Source: Sva-07 sp964592115
GTDB taxonomy: Bacteria; Actinomycetota; Acidimicrobiia; Acidimicrobiales; Ilumatobacteraceae
Direction: 5' to 3'
DNA length: 27,174 nucleotides
NCBI GenBank assembly: GCA_964592115.1
Contig: CAZQCP010000028.1
Coordinates: 1-27,174 of the forward strand
Part shown: positions 13,977-21,425 of the stretch, in pieces
Numbering within the stretch: the first letter of the stretch is position 1
Layout: each line of letters opens with the position of its first letter
The notes under the pieces: generated by a model
Databases searched by the model: none
Seen by the model: the letters and a program-made list of their open reading frames with translations, nothing else
What the model was told of the DNA's origin: nothing
Position numbers and translations under genes: made by a program

Positions 13977-14611
13977 TGCCCGTCGCAACCACGATCGTCG
14001 ATCACCCGGTGTGCACCGATGCGCTCGCTCGCATCCGTGACCGCGACACGCCGAACGCGTTGTTCCGCCAGAACCTGGAGCGGATCGGTGGGCTGTTGAT
14101 CGCCGAGGCCACGCGTGATCTCCCGACGGTCGATGGCACGGTCGAGACGCCGCTCACCACGGCGCCGGCGCGGCGGATCGCGGTGCAGCCGGTGGTGGTG
14201 CCGATCTTGCGCGCCGGCCTCGGCTTCGTCGGCCCGGCCCAGGACCTCCTCCCGAATGCCGACATCGGCTTCATCGGCATGGCCCGCAACGAGGACACCC
14301 ATCAACCCGAACCGTACGTCAACAAGCTTCCCGAGTCGCTCGCCGGACGGCCGGTGATCGTGGTCGACCCGATGCTGGCGACCGGCGGATCGCTGATCCA
14401 CACGGTTCGGTTGCTGCTCGAACGCGGTGCGCCGGAACCGATCACGGTCGTGTGCGCGCTCGCCGCGCCCGAGGGCATCGCCGCACTCGAAGCGGCTGGA
14501 CTGTCGTTGCGGATCTTCACCGCTGCCATCGACGACCGCCTCAACGAGCAGGCCTTCATCGTGCCTGGCCTCGGCGACGCTGGCGATCGCCAATTCGGCA
14601 CCCCCGCCTGA
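13976..14611 (+). CDS. upp: Uracil phosphoribosyltransferase
   Basis: 211 residues, normal length. It makes UMP from uracil and PRPP. The PRPP loop VIVVDPMLATGGSLIHT lies at about 128-144. VVVPILRAGLGFV is the family dimer/substrate segment, and the C-terminal AAIDDRLNEQAFIVPGLGDAGDRQFGT is the uracil-binding signature. ATG(13976) overlaps the deaminase stop by one base and has GGGAG 7 nt upstream, a normal Shine-Dalgarno sequence as expected inside an operon. It faces adenosine deaminase 2 across an imperfect hairpin. Confidence 0.96.
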   Translation: MPVATTIVDHPVCTDALARIRDRDTPNALFRQNLERIGGLLIAEATRDLPTVDGTVETPLTTAPARRIAVQPVVVPILRAGLGFVGPAQDLLPNADIGFIGMARNEDTHQPEPYVNKLPESLAGRPVIVVDPMLATGGSLIHTVRLLLERGAPEPITVVCALAAPEGIAALEAAGLSLRIFTAAIDDRLNEQAFIVPGLGDAGDRQFGTPA

Positions 14612-14631
14612 CCCGTCGTCCGTGGTGCGTC

Positions 14632-14708
14632 TCCCGACGAGTTCGGAGGCGGTCGGGACTCCTGCCGGGTTGCGACACGGATACGGACAGCCTGCGGACC
14701 TGTCGGGA
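14632..14708. terminator. Imperfect inverted repeat E between convergent upp and adenosine deaminase 2
   Basis: TCCCGACGAGTTCGGAGG (14632-14649) is matched, with mismatches, by CCTGCGGACCTGTCGGGA (14691-14708). The middle repeats GGTCGGGACTCCTGCCGG-like text. It occupies most of the 120-bp gap between convergent stops. There is no T-run. A two-way terminator is likely. Confidence 0.45.
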
Positions 14709-14731
14709 TCCTGGCCGCGCTGGCTCGGAGG

Positions 14732-15829
14732 TCAGATGGTCAGGTAGGCGGGTTCGAGCACGTCGGCGACGAGGGTGCGGCGTTGTTCGACGGGGGCGAA
14801 GCTCGCCATCGCCGCATTGCTTGCCAGCTGGCACATCTCACGGTGGTCGAGACCGTGTGCGTGGGCGACGGCGTGGAGCTCGCTCGACGGGCAGACGTTG
14901 CTCATCAAGCGGTTGTCGGTGTTCAACCCGACGCTGAACCCGGCGCGGAGGAACGGCCCAACGGGATGTTCGGCCACGCTCGGCACCGCGCCGATCTGCA
15001 CGTTGCACGTCGGCGCCATCTCGAGGTGCACCTGGTGGTCGAGCACGTACCGGGCGAGCGGGCCGAGCTCCAGCGGCGCCGGTTCGCGCCGCGTGCCGGA
15101 ACGACCGGCGAGGCTCGTGTCGGCGCGCAGGCGCACCCCGTGGCCGATGCGGTGGGCGCCATGGGCGATGGCGTCGGCGATCAGCTCCAGGTCGGGCGGT
15201 TCGCTGGCGTGGATCGTGATGTTGAGCAGTGCCTCGCGGGCGAAGGCGAGCGCCTCGGCGTGCATGGACGGCGGGAACCCGGTCTCGGCACCCGCGAGAT
15301 CGAACGCCACGACCTTGTCGTCGGCGCGGCGCAGCCGATCGACGAGCTGGGCGATCTCGAGCGACCGATCCGCGGTGCGCATCGCGCAACAGATGGCGTT
15401 GACGGTGATCGTCCTCCCGGCGTTCGCGGCGTCGGCCTCTCCACGCCGGAACCCGCTCGTGACCGCCGCGACGACCTCCTCCAACGCCAGGCCCTGTTCC
15501 TGGTGGAGTTCGGGGGCGAAGCGAACTTCTGCGTAGACGACGCCGTCGGCGGCGAGGTCGAGGACCGCTTCGCGGGCGACACGTTCGATGTGCTCGGCGG
15601 TCTGCATGACAGCCAGCGTGTGCTCGAACGTGGCGAGGTACTGCAAGATGTCGCCCGTTTCGGCGCCGCGGGTGAACCACGCCTGCAGCTCAGCGGGATC
15701 GGTCGAGGGAAGCGTCCAGCCGATGGCGTCGGCGATCTCCAGCATCGTCGAAGGTCGGAGTCCGCCGTCGAGGTGATCGTGGAGCAGCACCTTCGGCAAG
15801 ATGCGCGCGGTCTCGAGGTCGATCGTCAT
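14732..15829 (-). CDS. Adenosine deaminase (copy 2)
   Basis: 365 residues, a paralogue of the 12888-13976 product; the first 120 residues align without gaps and roughly half are the same. Kept: HDHLDGGLRP (His17, His19), RIGHGVRL and NTDNRLMS. Changed: HAGE is HASE (catalytic Glu210 retained, glycine replaced by serine), and PTSN is PTCN. An insertion (SLAGRSGTRREPAPLE) follows the GHG motif. It is the last gene of the nucleoside-transport operon, 46 nt after the second permease, with hairpin D1 in that gap. It probably deaminates imported adenosine or a related purine nucleoside; the changed loop allows a different preference. Confidence 0.9.
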   Translation of the reverse strand: MTIDLETARILPKVLLHDHLDGGLRPSTMLEIADAIGWTLPSTDPAELQAWFTRGAETGDILQYLATFEHTLAVMQTAEHIERVAREAVLDLAADGVVYAEVRFAPELHQEQGLALEEVVAAVTSGFRRGEADAANAGRTITVNAICCAMRTADRSLEIAQLVDRLRRADDKVVAFDLAGAETGFPPSMHAEALAFAREALLNITIHASEPPDLELIADAIAHGAHRIGHGVRLRADTSLAGRSGTRREPAPLELGPLARYVLDHQVHLEMAPTCNVQIGAVPSVAEHPVGPFLRAGFSVGLNTDNRLMSNVCPSSELHAVAHAHGLDHREMCQLASNAAMASFAPVEQRRTLVADVLEPAYLTI

Positions 15830-15843
15830 GGCTGTGGAAGAGA

Positions 15844-15878
15844 AGCAACGGCTGGGGCCCGTCCCCGACCGTTGCTCA
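15844..15878 (-). terminator. Hairpin D1 built over the stop codon of the second permease
   Basis: AGCAACGG (15844-15851) pairs with CCGTTGCT (15869-15876), with an inner GGGG/CCCC stem. The right arm runs into TCA (15876-15878), the TGA stop of the permease on the minus strand. It separates the permease from adenosine deaminase 2 in one operon, so it may trim expression of the last gene or be a processing site. A near copy, inverted, is at 24909-24943. Confidence 0.55.
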
Positions 15879-17171
15879 TTGCATGCCCTTGAACCACGGG
15901 ATGCCTTCTTCGGCCGGTGGGCGCAGCCGCTGGGCGCCGACGGTGACCGCGATCAGCGTCACGACGTAGGGCGTGACGAACACGAGTTGGTTGTTCGGCT
16001 GCTCGACGGCGAAGTACGCCCACGTGGTGACGAGCGCCAGTGCGGCGATGATGCCGGCGCCGCGCAGGCTGCGCGTCCAGATGAGCCAGATCGCGGTGAC
16101 GGCGAGCGCGATCGCCGCGGCGAGCATCAGCGCCCGCACGAGATCGCCCGGGTTGGTGCGCAGCGTGATGCCTTGCGCGTAGCCGAACAGCCCGGCGCCG
16201 ATCGCTGTACCGCCCGGCATCCAGTTGCCGAAGATCATCGTGGCGAGGCCGAGGAACCCGCGGCCGGCGACCTGATTCTCCTGGTAGCGGTTGGCGAACA
16301 ACACGAGCACTGCGCCGCCCATGCCAGCGAGGCCACCCGAGATCGCCATGCCGATGTAGCGCATCTTGTGTACCGACACGCCGAGTGAGTCGGCCGCCGC
16401 GGGACGCTCACCCGCGAATCGCAGGCGCAGTCCGAGCGGTGTGTGCCACAACAGGTAGGCGACGCCGAAGAACAAGCCGATCGTGATGACCACGTCCCAC
16501 GTCACCGCCGTGGTGAGCCCCTTCATGAGGCCGGCGACGTCGGCGATCATGAACCAGCCGGTGTCCTCGAGCCAGCCGAGGATGTCGGGCGACGTCCAGC
16601 CGAAGAGATCACCGCCGGACAGGAACGGCATGGTGAACGATCCCATCTTGCCGGAGTTGCCCGGTGACGTGGTGACGGCTCCTCCCTGCACGCCGACGAA
16701 CAACTCGCTCGCCATGAACCGAGAGACACCCGGCGCGATCAGGTTGATGGCGACGCCAGCGACGATGTGGTTGACGCCGAACGTGGTCGTGGCCACGCTC
16801 ATCACGAGTCCACCGAGCACACCGCCGACGATCCCGCCGACGAGCGCCATCCACGGCCCGTACTCCCAACCCGACCATCCGGCGAGGCTGTTGCCCCTCA
16901 CCATCATCCCGTCGAGTCCGATGTTGATCGTGCCGGACCGCTCGGCGACGAGGCCGGACAGACCGGCGAGTCCGATCGGTGCCGCGGTGCGCAGGGCGAC
17001 GCCGAACGTGCCGCTGGACGTGAGGTCGTCGTTGTCGACGAGCAGGCGGGTGGTCGACATGATGGCGATCCCGAGCACGGCGAGCATCGTCAGCCGGATG
17101 CGACGATCCGCGAGCACCGAGGTCGGTCCGCCTGCCGGTGGTGCCACCTGGGGTTGTGTGATCACGCTCAC
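15876..17171 (-). CDS. Nucleoside ABC transporter permease 2 (BPD_transp_2)
   Basis: 431 residues of mostly hydrophobic segments. LVAERSGTINIGLDGMM, FGVNHIVAGVAINL, LRLRFAGERPAAADSLGVSVHKMRYIGMAISGGLAGMGGA (the coupling-loop region) and GRGFLGLATMIFGNW are the hallmarks of the second permease of BMP-dependent nucleoside transporters (YufQ/NupC type). GTG(17171) overlaps the TGA of permease 1 in GTGA, with GGGAG 8 nt upstream. The insert of about 40 residues (VGVQGGAVTTSP..GWFMIA) between helices is longer than usual. It pairs with permease 1 to form the membrane channel. Confidence 0.92.
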   Translation of the reverse strand: MSVITQPQVAPPAGGPTSVLADRRIRLTMLAVLGIAIMSTTRLLVDNDDLTSSGTFGVALRTAAPIGLAGLSGLVAERSGTINIGLDGMMVRGNSLAGWSGWEYGPWMALVGGIVGGVLGGLVMSVATTTFGVNHIVAGVAINLIAPGVSRFMASELFVGVQGGAVTTSPGNSGKMGSFTMPFLSGGDLFGWTSPDILGWLEDTGWFMIADVAGLMKGLTTAVTWDVVITIGLFFGVAYLLWHTPLGLRLRFAGERPAAADSLGVSVHKMRYIGMAISGGLAGMGGAVLVLFANRYQENQVAGRGFLGLATMIFGNWMPGGTAIGAGLFGYAQGITLRTNPGDLVRALMLAAAIALAVTAIWLIWTRSLRGAGIIAALALVTTWAYFAVEQPNNQLVFVTPYVVTLIAVTVGAQRLRPPAEEGIPWFKGMQ

Positions 17172-18313
17172 GTCGCGGCTCCCACAGCGGTCGTACCCGG
17201 TTGCGGCGGCGGAGGTTCGATGCGTGTCGCGGCAGCCGCCGCGGCGATCGCCGCGGCGTCGTTGCGGCGGCGCACGACCTCGTACGCGATGACGGCGACG
17301 AGCAGGAACGATCCCTGCAAGATGCGCCCGATCTCGGGTGGCACGCCGAGCGAGCCGAGGCGCTGCGTGGCCCGCTCGATCGTCGCCCAGATCAGCGCCG
17401 CGCCGGCGATCCCGACGGGGCTGTTGCGCCCGAGCAGGGCGAGACCGAGACCGGTGAAGCCGATCGTGGTCGGGAACGCGTCGCCGTACTTCTGGAAGTT
17501 CGGGTCGGCAAGGAGGTACGGCAGCCCGATCATGCCGGCGACGGCGCCGGAGAGGAACATCGTGATCAGCACCATGCGCTTCGGGTTCACGCCGGCGGTG
17601 ACGGCGGCGTCGGCGTTGAGCCCCGACAGTTTGAGGTCGTAGCCGAACAGGCTGCGGTTGAGGAGCACGTAGTACGCGATGCCGAGGAGGATGGCGAAGG
17701 GCAAGAAGCCGTAGAGCGACACGCCCGGGCCGAAGTGGAAGCCGAACAGCTCGAAGATCGGGTTGAGCGCAGGGAGCTGTCCTGACTTGGGGATCGGCTT
17801 GGTGTTGGCGACGAGACCGGCGGTGGAGTTGTCGCGGAACACCTCGGCGAGCAAGAACGCGCTGAGGCCGATGGCGATGTAGTTGAGCATGATCGTCGAG
17901 ATGACGATGTTGACGTTGCGGGTGACGTTCAAGATGCCGGCGATCAGCGCCCACAGACCACCCACGGAGATGGCGACGGCGATGATGAACGGCACGTGGA
18001 GCGGCGGCGGCAGGCTGACCTCGGCGCCCGCCCATCCGGCGACGAGCGCGGCGAGCAGATACTGACCGTTGGAGCCGATGTTGAACAGGTTCATCTTGAA
18101 CCCGACGGCGACGGCGACGCCAGCGATGTAGTACGGCACGGCGCGGTTGATGATGATCACCACCGACTCGGTCGAGTCGATCGTCTTCCACATCTCCTGG
18201 AACGTCGTGATCGGGTTGTTGCCCGAGATCAGGAGCGCGAGCGAGGAGATGAGGATCGCCGCGACGCCCGCGATCAGCGGGGCCAGCGAGGCGCGCCAGA
18301 TCCGTTCGAGCAT
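17168..18313 (-). CDS. Nucleoside ABC transporter permease 1 (BPD_transp_2)
   Basis: 381 residues, about nine hydrophobic segments. GFKMNLFNIGSNGQYLLAAL, LNVTRNVNIVISTIMLNYIAIGL, LSGLNADAAVTAGVNPKRMVLITMFLSGAVAGMIG (coupling loop) and TIGFTGLGLALLGRNSPVGI match the first permease of BMP-type systems (YufP/NupB). ATG(18313) shares one base with the ATPase stop (TGATG) and is preceded by GAAGGAG, a strong Shine-Dalgarno sequence lying in the ATPase gene. The C-terminal tail is Ala/Pro-rich and cytoplasmic. Confidence 0.93.
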   Translation of the reverse strand: MLERIWRASLAPLIAGVAAILISSLALLISGNNPITTFQEMWKTIDSTESVVIIINRAVPYYIAGVAVAVGFKMNLFNIGSNGQYLLAALVAGWAGAEVSLPPPLHVPFIIAVAISVGGLWALIAGILNVTRNVNIVISTIMLNYIAIGLSAFLLAEVFRDNSTAGLVANTKPIPKSGQLPALNPIFELFGFHFGPGVSLYGFLPFAILLGIAYYVLLNRSLFGYDLKLSGLNADAAVTAGVNPKRMVLITMFLSGAVAGMIGLPYLLADPNFQKYGDAFPTTIGFTGLGLALLGRNSPVGIAGAALIWATIERATQRLGSLGVPPEIGRILQGSFLLVAVIAYEVVRRRNDAAAIAAAAAATRIEPPPPQPGTTAVGAAT

Positions 18314-19869
18314 CAGGCTGCTCCTTCGCGGGCGCCGGTCATGTACGAACCGAGCTCGCTCGGTGTGACCGTCCGGGGATCCACCTCGGCCACGATGCGT
18401 CCGCGGAGCATCACGAGCAACCGGTCGGACAGACCGATCAGCTCTTCGAGGTCGGCGGACACGAGCACGGTGCCGAGGCCGGCCGCTCTGGCATCACGGA
18501 GGATGTCCCAGATCACCGCTTGGGCGCCGACGTCGACGCCACGCGTCGGGTGCGCGGCCACGAGCACGGCCGGCTCGGCGGTCATCTCGCGCCCGACGAG
18601 CAACTTTTGCTGGTTGCCACCCGACAGCGTGAAGCCGGCGACGTTCACGCCGGGCGTGCGCACGTCGAACTCCTGGATGATCTGATCGGTCCGCGACTTG
18701 GCTCCGGCCACGTCGAGCCACGGTCCGCGGGCGAACGGCGGTCGATGCTGGTGACCCAGCGCGGCGTTCTCCCACAGCGTGAACGGCAGCACGAGCCCGT
18801 CCTTGTGCCGGTCCTCGGGGATGTAGCCGATGCCGAGGTCGCGGCGCTCGCGGGTCGACAGGCGGCTGAGGTCGCGCCCGGCGAGGCTGATCGTGCCGGT
18901 CGAGGCGAGCAGCCCCATCACCGCCGCGACGAGTTCGCTCTGGCCGTTGCCTTCCACGCCGGCGATGCCGACGATCTCGCCGTGGTGGACCGTGAACGTC
19001 ACGTCCCGCACGAGGTCGCGTCCACCGGTCTCGGCGTTGGCGACGCTCACGCCGTGCAGTTCGAGCGCCACCTCCTCGGTGACCGTGCTCTCGCGCGTCT
19101 CGGGCGTCGGGAGCTCGCTGCCGACCATCATCTCGGCGAGGTCGCGGGCCGTGACCGACGATGGGTCGTCGACCTCGCCGACCGTGCGGCCCTGGCGGAT
19201 GACGGTGATCGCGTCGGCGTGGCGCAGCACTTCGTCGAGCTTGTGGGAGATGAAGATGATCGTCGCGCCTTGCGCGGTGAGCTCGCGCAACGAGGTGAAC
19301 AGTTCGTCGACCTCTTGGGGGACCAGCACGGCGGTCGGCTCGTCGAGGATGAGGATCGACGCGCCGCGGTAGAGCACCTTCAAGATCTCGACGCGCTGCT
19401 TGTCGCCGACGCCGAGCTCGCTGATCAGCGCGTCGGGGTCGACTTCGAGGCCGTAGCGCTCGCCGAGCTCGGCGATCCGTTGCCGGGCATGTCCGGCGTC
19501 GAGCGACATGGTCGAACCCGGTTCCTGCCCGAGGACGATGTTCTCCCACACGGTGAGGTTGGCGGCGAGCATGAACGCTTGGAACACCATCCCGATGCCC
19601 AGTGCGATGGCATCCTTCGGCGAGTTGAACTCCTGGAGCTCGCCCTTGACCTCGATCGTGCCCTCGTTCGGCTTGTGGGCGCCGTACAGCGTCTTCATCA
19701 AGGTCGACTTCCCGGCGCCGTTCTCGCCGACGATGGCGTGGACGGAGCCGGTGCGTACGGTGAGGTTGACGCCGTCGTTGGCGATCACACCGGGGAACCG
19801 CTTGACGATGTCGGTGAGGCGAATGGCGACCGAACCGTCGATCGTTCCCGCTGCCGCCTGCTCGGTCAT
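18313..19869 (-). CDS. Nucleoside ABC transporter ATPase with two ABC domains
   Basis: 518 residues, two fused nucleotide-binding domains as in YufO/NupA and RbsA. Domain 1 has Walker A GENGAGKST (Lys54), the atypical signature ELGVGDKQRVEILKVL and Walker B ILILDEPTAVL. Domain 2 has the degenerate P-loop GVEGNGQSELV, signature LSGGNQQKLLVGREM and AAHPTRGVDVGA in place of a normal Walker B. Weakened second-domain sites are normal in this family, so one ATP site does the work. Start ATG(19869) has no Shine-Dalgarno sequence; TAGAAA lies 7 nt upstream and may be a weak secondary promoter. It is separated from the binding-protein gene by 253 bp with a hairpin and a MITE-like repeat. Confidence 0.94.
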   Translation of the reverse strand: MTEQAAAGTIDGSVAIRLTDIVKRFPGVIANDGVNLTVRTGSVHAIVGENGAGKSTLMKTLYGAHKPNEGTIEVKGELQEFNSPKDAIALGIGMVFQAFMLAANLTVWENIVLGQEPGSTMSLDAGHARQRIAELGERYGLEVDPDALISELGVGDKQRVEILKVLYRGASILILDEPTAVLVPQEVDELFTSLRELTAQGATIIFISHKLDEVLRHADAITVIRQGRTVGEVDDPSSVTARDLAEMMVGSELPTPETRESTVTEEVALELHGVSVANAETGGRDLVRDVTFTVHHGEIVGIAGVEGNGQSELVAAVMGLLASTGTISLAGRDLSRLSTRERRDLGIGYIPEDRHKDGLVLPFTLWENAALGHQHRPPFARGPWLDVAGAKSRTDQIIQEFDVRTPGVNVAGFTLSGGNQQKLLVGREMTAEPAVLVAAHPTRGVDVGAQAVIWDILRDARAAGLGTVLVSADLEELIGLSDRLLVMLRGRIVAEVDPRTVTPSELGSYMTGAREGAA

Positions 19870-19938
19870 TGCGTGTTTTCTAGTCGATTCTGAATGGTCA
19901 GGCCTCACAACCGTGCGCGGAGTGCGTCCGGGGTCGGA

Positions 19939-20034
19939 TTGCATCCGGGGTCAGACCCCACATGCAACGGGACACATCGTGTTGGCTGTCTGGCGCTGGT
20001 GCGGGTTGCATGTGGGGTCTGACCCCGGATGCAA
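19939..20034. repeat. Element C-2: 96-bp MITE-like unit inside the transporter operon
   Basis: Ends 19939-19967 and 20006-20034 are perfect 29-bp inverted repeats, each holding GGGGTCAGACCCC or its complement. The 38-bp interior matches the reverse complement of element C-1's interior at about four of five positions (for example ACACATC.TGTTGGC). A further partial end, CCGGATGCAATCCG, follows at 20036-20049. Confidence 0.9.
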
Positions 20035-20062
20035 TCCGGATGCAATCCGTCCCGGACGCGAC

Positions 20063-20092
20063 GGTGCCCGCCCGGCGAACCGGACGGGCACC
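20063..20092 (-). terminator. Strong hairpin after the nucleoside-binding lipoprotein gene
   Basis: GGTGCCCGCCCGG (20063-20075), a CGAA loop and CCGGACGGGCACC (20080-20092) make a 13-bp stem with one mismatch, 30 nt after the lipoprotein stop on the minus strand. There is no T-run. It probably stops or stabilises part of the transcripts before the ATPase gene. Confidence 0.6.
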
Positions 20093-20122
20093 GAGTGCGA
20101 CGTGTGAAGCGTCAGGTGATGA

Positions 20123-21196
20123 TCAAGGCGCCTGGGGCACCTCGATGTCGCCGGCCACGATCTGTGCGGCGAAGTCGTCGAGCTGGTCGGCGATGTCGTC
20201 GACGAAGCCGCCCGACGTCGAGTAGCCGACACCGTCGGAGGCCAAGTCGAAGACCTGGACGCCGCCCTGGAACGTGCCTTCGGCGAAGGCCTTGATCGTC
20301 TCGAACGTGGCGACGTCGACCTTCTTGAGCATCGACGTGAGGATGTACGGCTGCAGTTCGGCCGAGACCAGGTTGTACTGGTCCGAGTCGACGCCGATCG
20401 CCCACACCTCACCGGGCGCACCGGCTTCGGCGGCCGCCTCGAACGCGCCGAGGCCCGAGCCACCGGCGGCCGAGTAGATCACGTCGGCGCCCGCCTGGTA
20501 CTGCGCGGTCGCGAGCTCCTTGCCCTTCGTCGGGTCGTTGAAGCCCGAGAAGTCCGGCGGCTGGCTGATGTAGTTGACGAGCACCTCGATGTCGGGATCG
20601 ACCGCGGCCACGCCGGCCTCGAAGCCCGCCTGGAACCGCTGGATGAGGTCGTTCTCGACGCCACCGATGAATCCGACGATGCCGGTCTGTGACTTGAGTG
20701 CCGCAGCGGCACCGACGAGGAACGAGCCCTCGTGCTCGGCGAACACGAGCGAGGCCACGTTGTCGGCCTCGACGACCGAGTCGATGATGGCGAAGCTGGT
20801 GTCCGGGTTGGCTGCCGACGCTGCGGTGATCGCGTCGCCGAACAGGAAGCCGACGCCGATGACGAGGCCGTTGCCTTCGTCGACGAGGCCCTGGACGCGC
20901 TCGGCGCGGTCGCCGTCGCCGGTCGGCGTGGATTCGGACGCGTTGACGCCGAGCTCGGCAGCGGCCTGGTCGAGACCGGCACCGGCCGCGTCGTTGAACG
21001 AGCGGTCGCCACGGCCGGTGATGTCGTAGACGACGCCGACGTTGACGTCGCTCGCCGGCGCGTCGGTGCTGGCGGGTGCATCGGTGTCCGACGGCGCCTC
21101 GCTGGACGAGGTACCTCCGTCGTCGTCACTGCCGCATGCGGCGAGGCCGAGTGCGGCGATCACACCGACGGCGAGCAGTTTCTTGCTCTTGATCAT
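20123..21196 (-). CDS. BMP-family nucleoside-binding lipoprotein
   Basis: 357 residues. It is the extracytoplasmic substrate-binding protein of the following ABC system. The signal peptide MIKSKKLLAVGVIAALGLAAC has a lipobox LAAC with Cys21. An Asp/Ser/Thr/Ala-rich linker (22-48) precedes the Bmp domain (PF02608): NVGVVYDITGRGDRSFNDAAGAGLDQA (nucleoside-binding loop), NPDTSFAIID, GIVGFIGGVE, GADVIYSAAGGSGLGAFEAA and GVDSDQYN. ATG(21196) follows AAGGGGA with 6 nt spacing, the strongest Shine-Dalgarno sequence in the window. The gene order lipoprotein, ATPase, permease, permease is standard for nucleoside importers; the following deaminase points to purine nucleosides. Confidence 0.94.
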   Translation of the reverse strand: MIKSKKLLAVGVIAALGLAACGSDDDGGTSSSEAPSDTDAPASTDAPASDVNVGVVYDITGRGDRSFNDAAGAGLDQAAAELGVNASESTPTGDGDRAERVQGLVDEGNGLVIGVGFLFGDAITAASAANPDTSFAIIDSVVEADNVASLVFAEHEGSFLVGAAAALKSQTGIVGFIGGVENDLIQRFQAGFEAGVAAVDPDIEVLVNYISQPPDFSGFNDPTKGKELATAQYQAGADVIYSAAGGSGLGAFEAAAEAGAPGEVWAIGVDSDQYNLVSAELQPYILTSMLKKVDVATFETIKAFAEGTFQGGVQVFDLASDGVGYSTSGGFVDDIADQLDDFAAQIVAGDIEVPQAP

Positions 21197-21213
21197 GTTC
21201 TCCCCTTCAGAAT

Positions 21214-21237
21214 GGGTTGGGCAGGTTGGGTGTTGGG
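21214..21237 (+). other. G-quadruplex motif in the leader of the nucleoside-binding lipoprotein gene
   Basis: On the plus (template) strand four GGG runs lie at 21214-21216, 21219-21221, 21228-21230 and 21235-21237, with loops of 2, 6 and 4 nt. The motif is 18-41 bp before the lipoprotein ATG. The mRNA itself would be C-rich there. Possible effect on transcription; not shown. Confidence 0.5.
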
Positions 21238-21425
21238 TACGCCTGGCCGGCCTGTTCCGGCAGTTCACGTGCCGCTAAGTTACCCGCTGGTCACCCCGAG
21301 CCAGCGCGCGGTCACCGTACGGCGCTGCGCGTGCACCCAGTGTCGTGGGCGGATGTCGTGGGCACCGGTGTGCCCCGCGACATCCAACGGTGTGCACGGT
21401 CAGAGCCGTATCGTTGGGGACGCCC

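Noticed and set aside
17172..18191. Permease 2 fused to a long upstream extension
   Set aside because: The extension is an Arg/His-rich out-of-frame reading of permease 1. GTG 17171 with GTGA overlap and GGGAG is the normal operon start.
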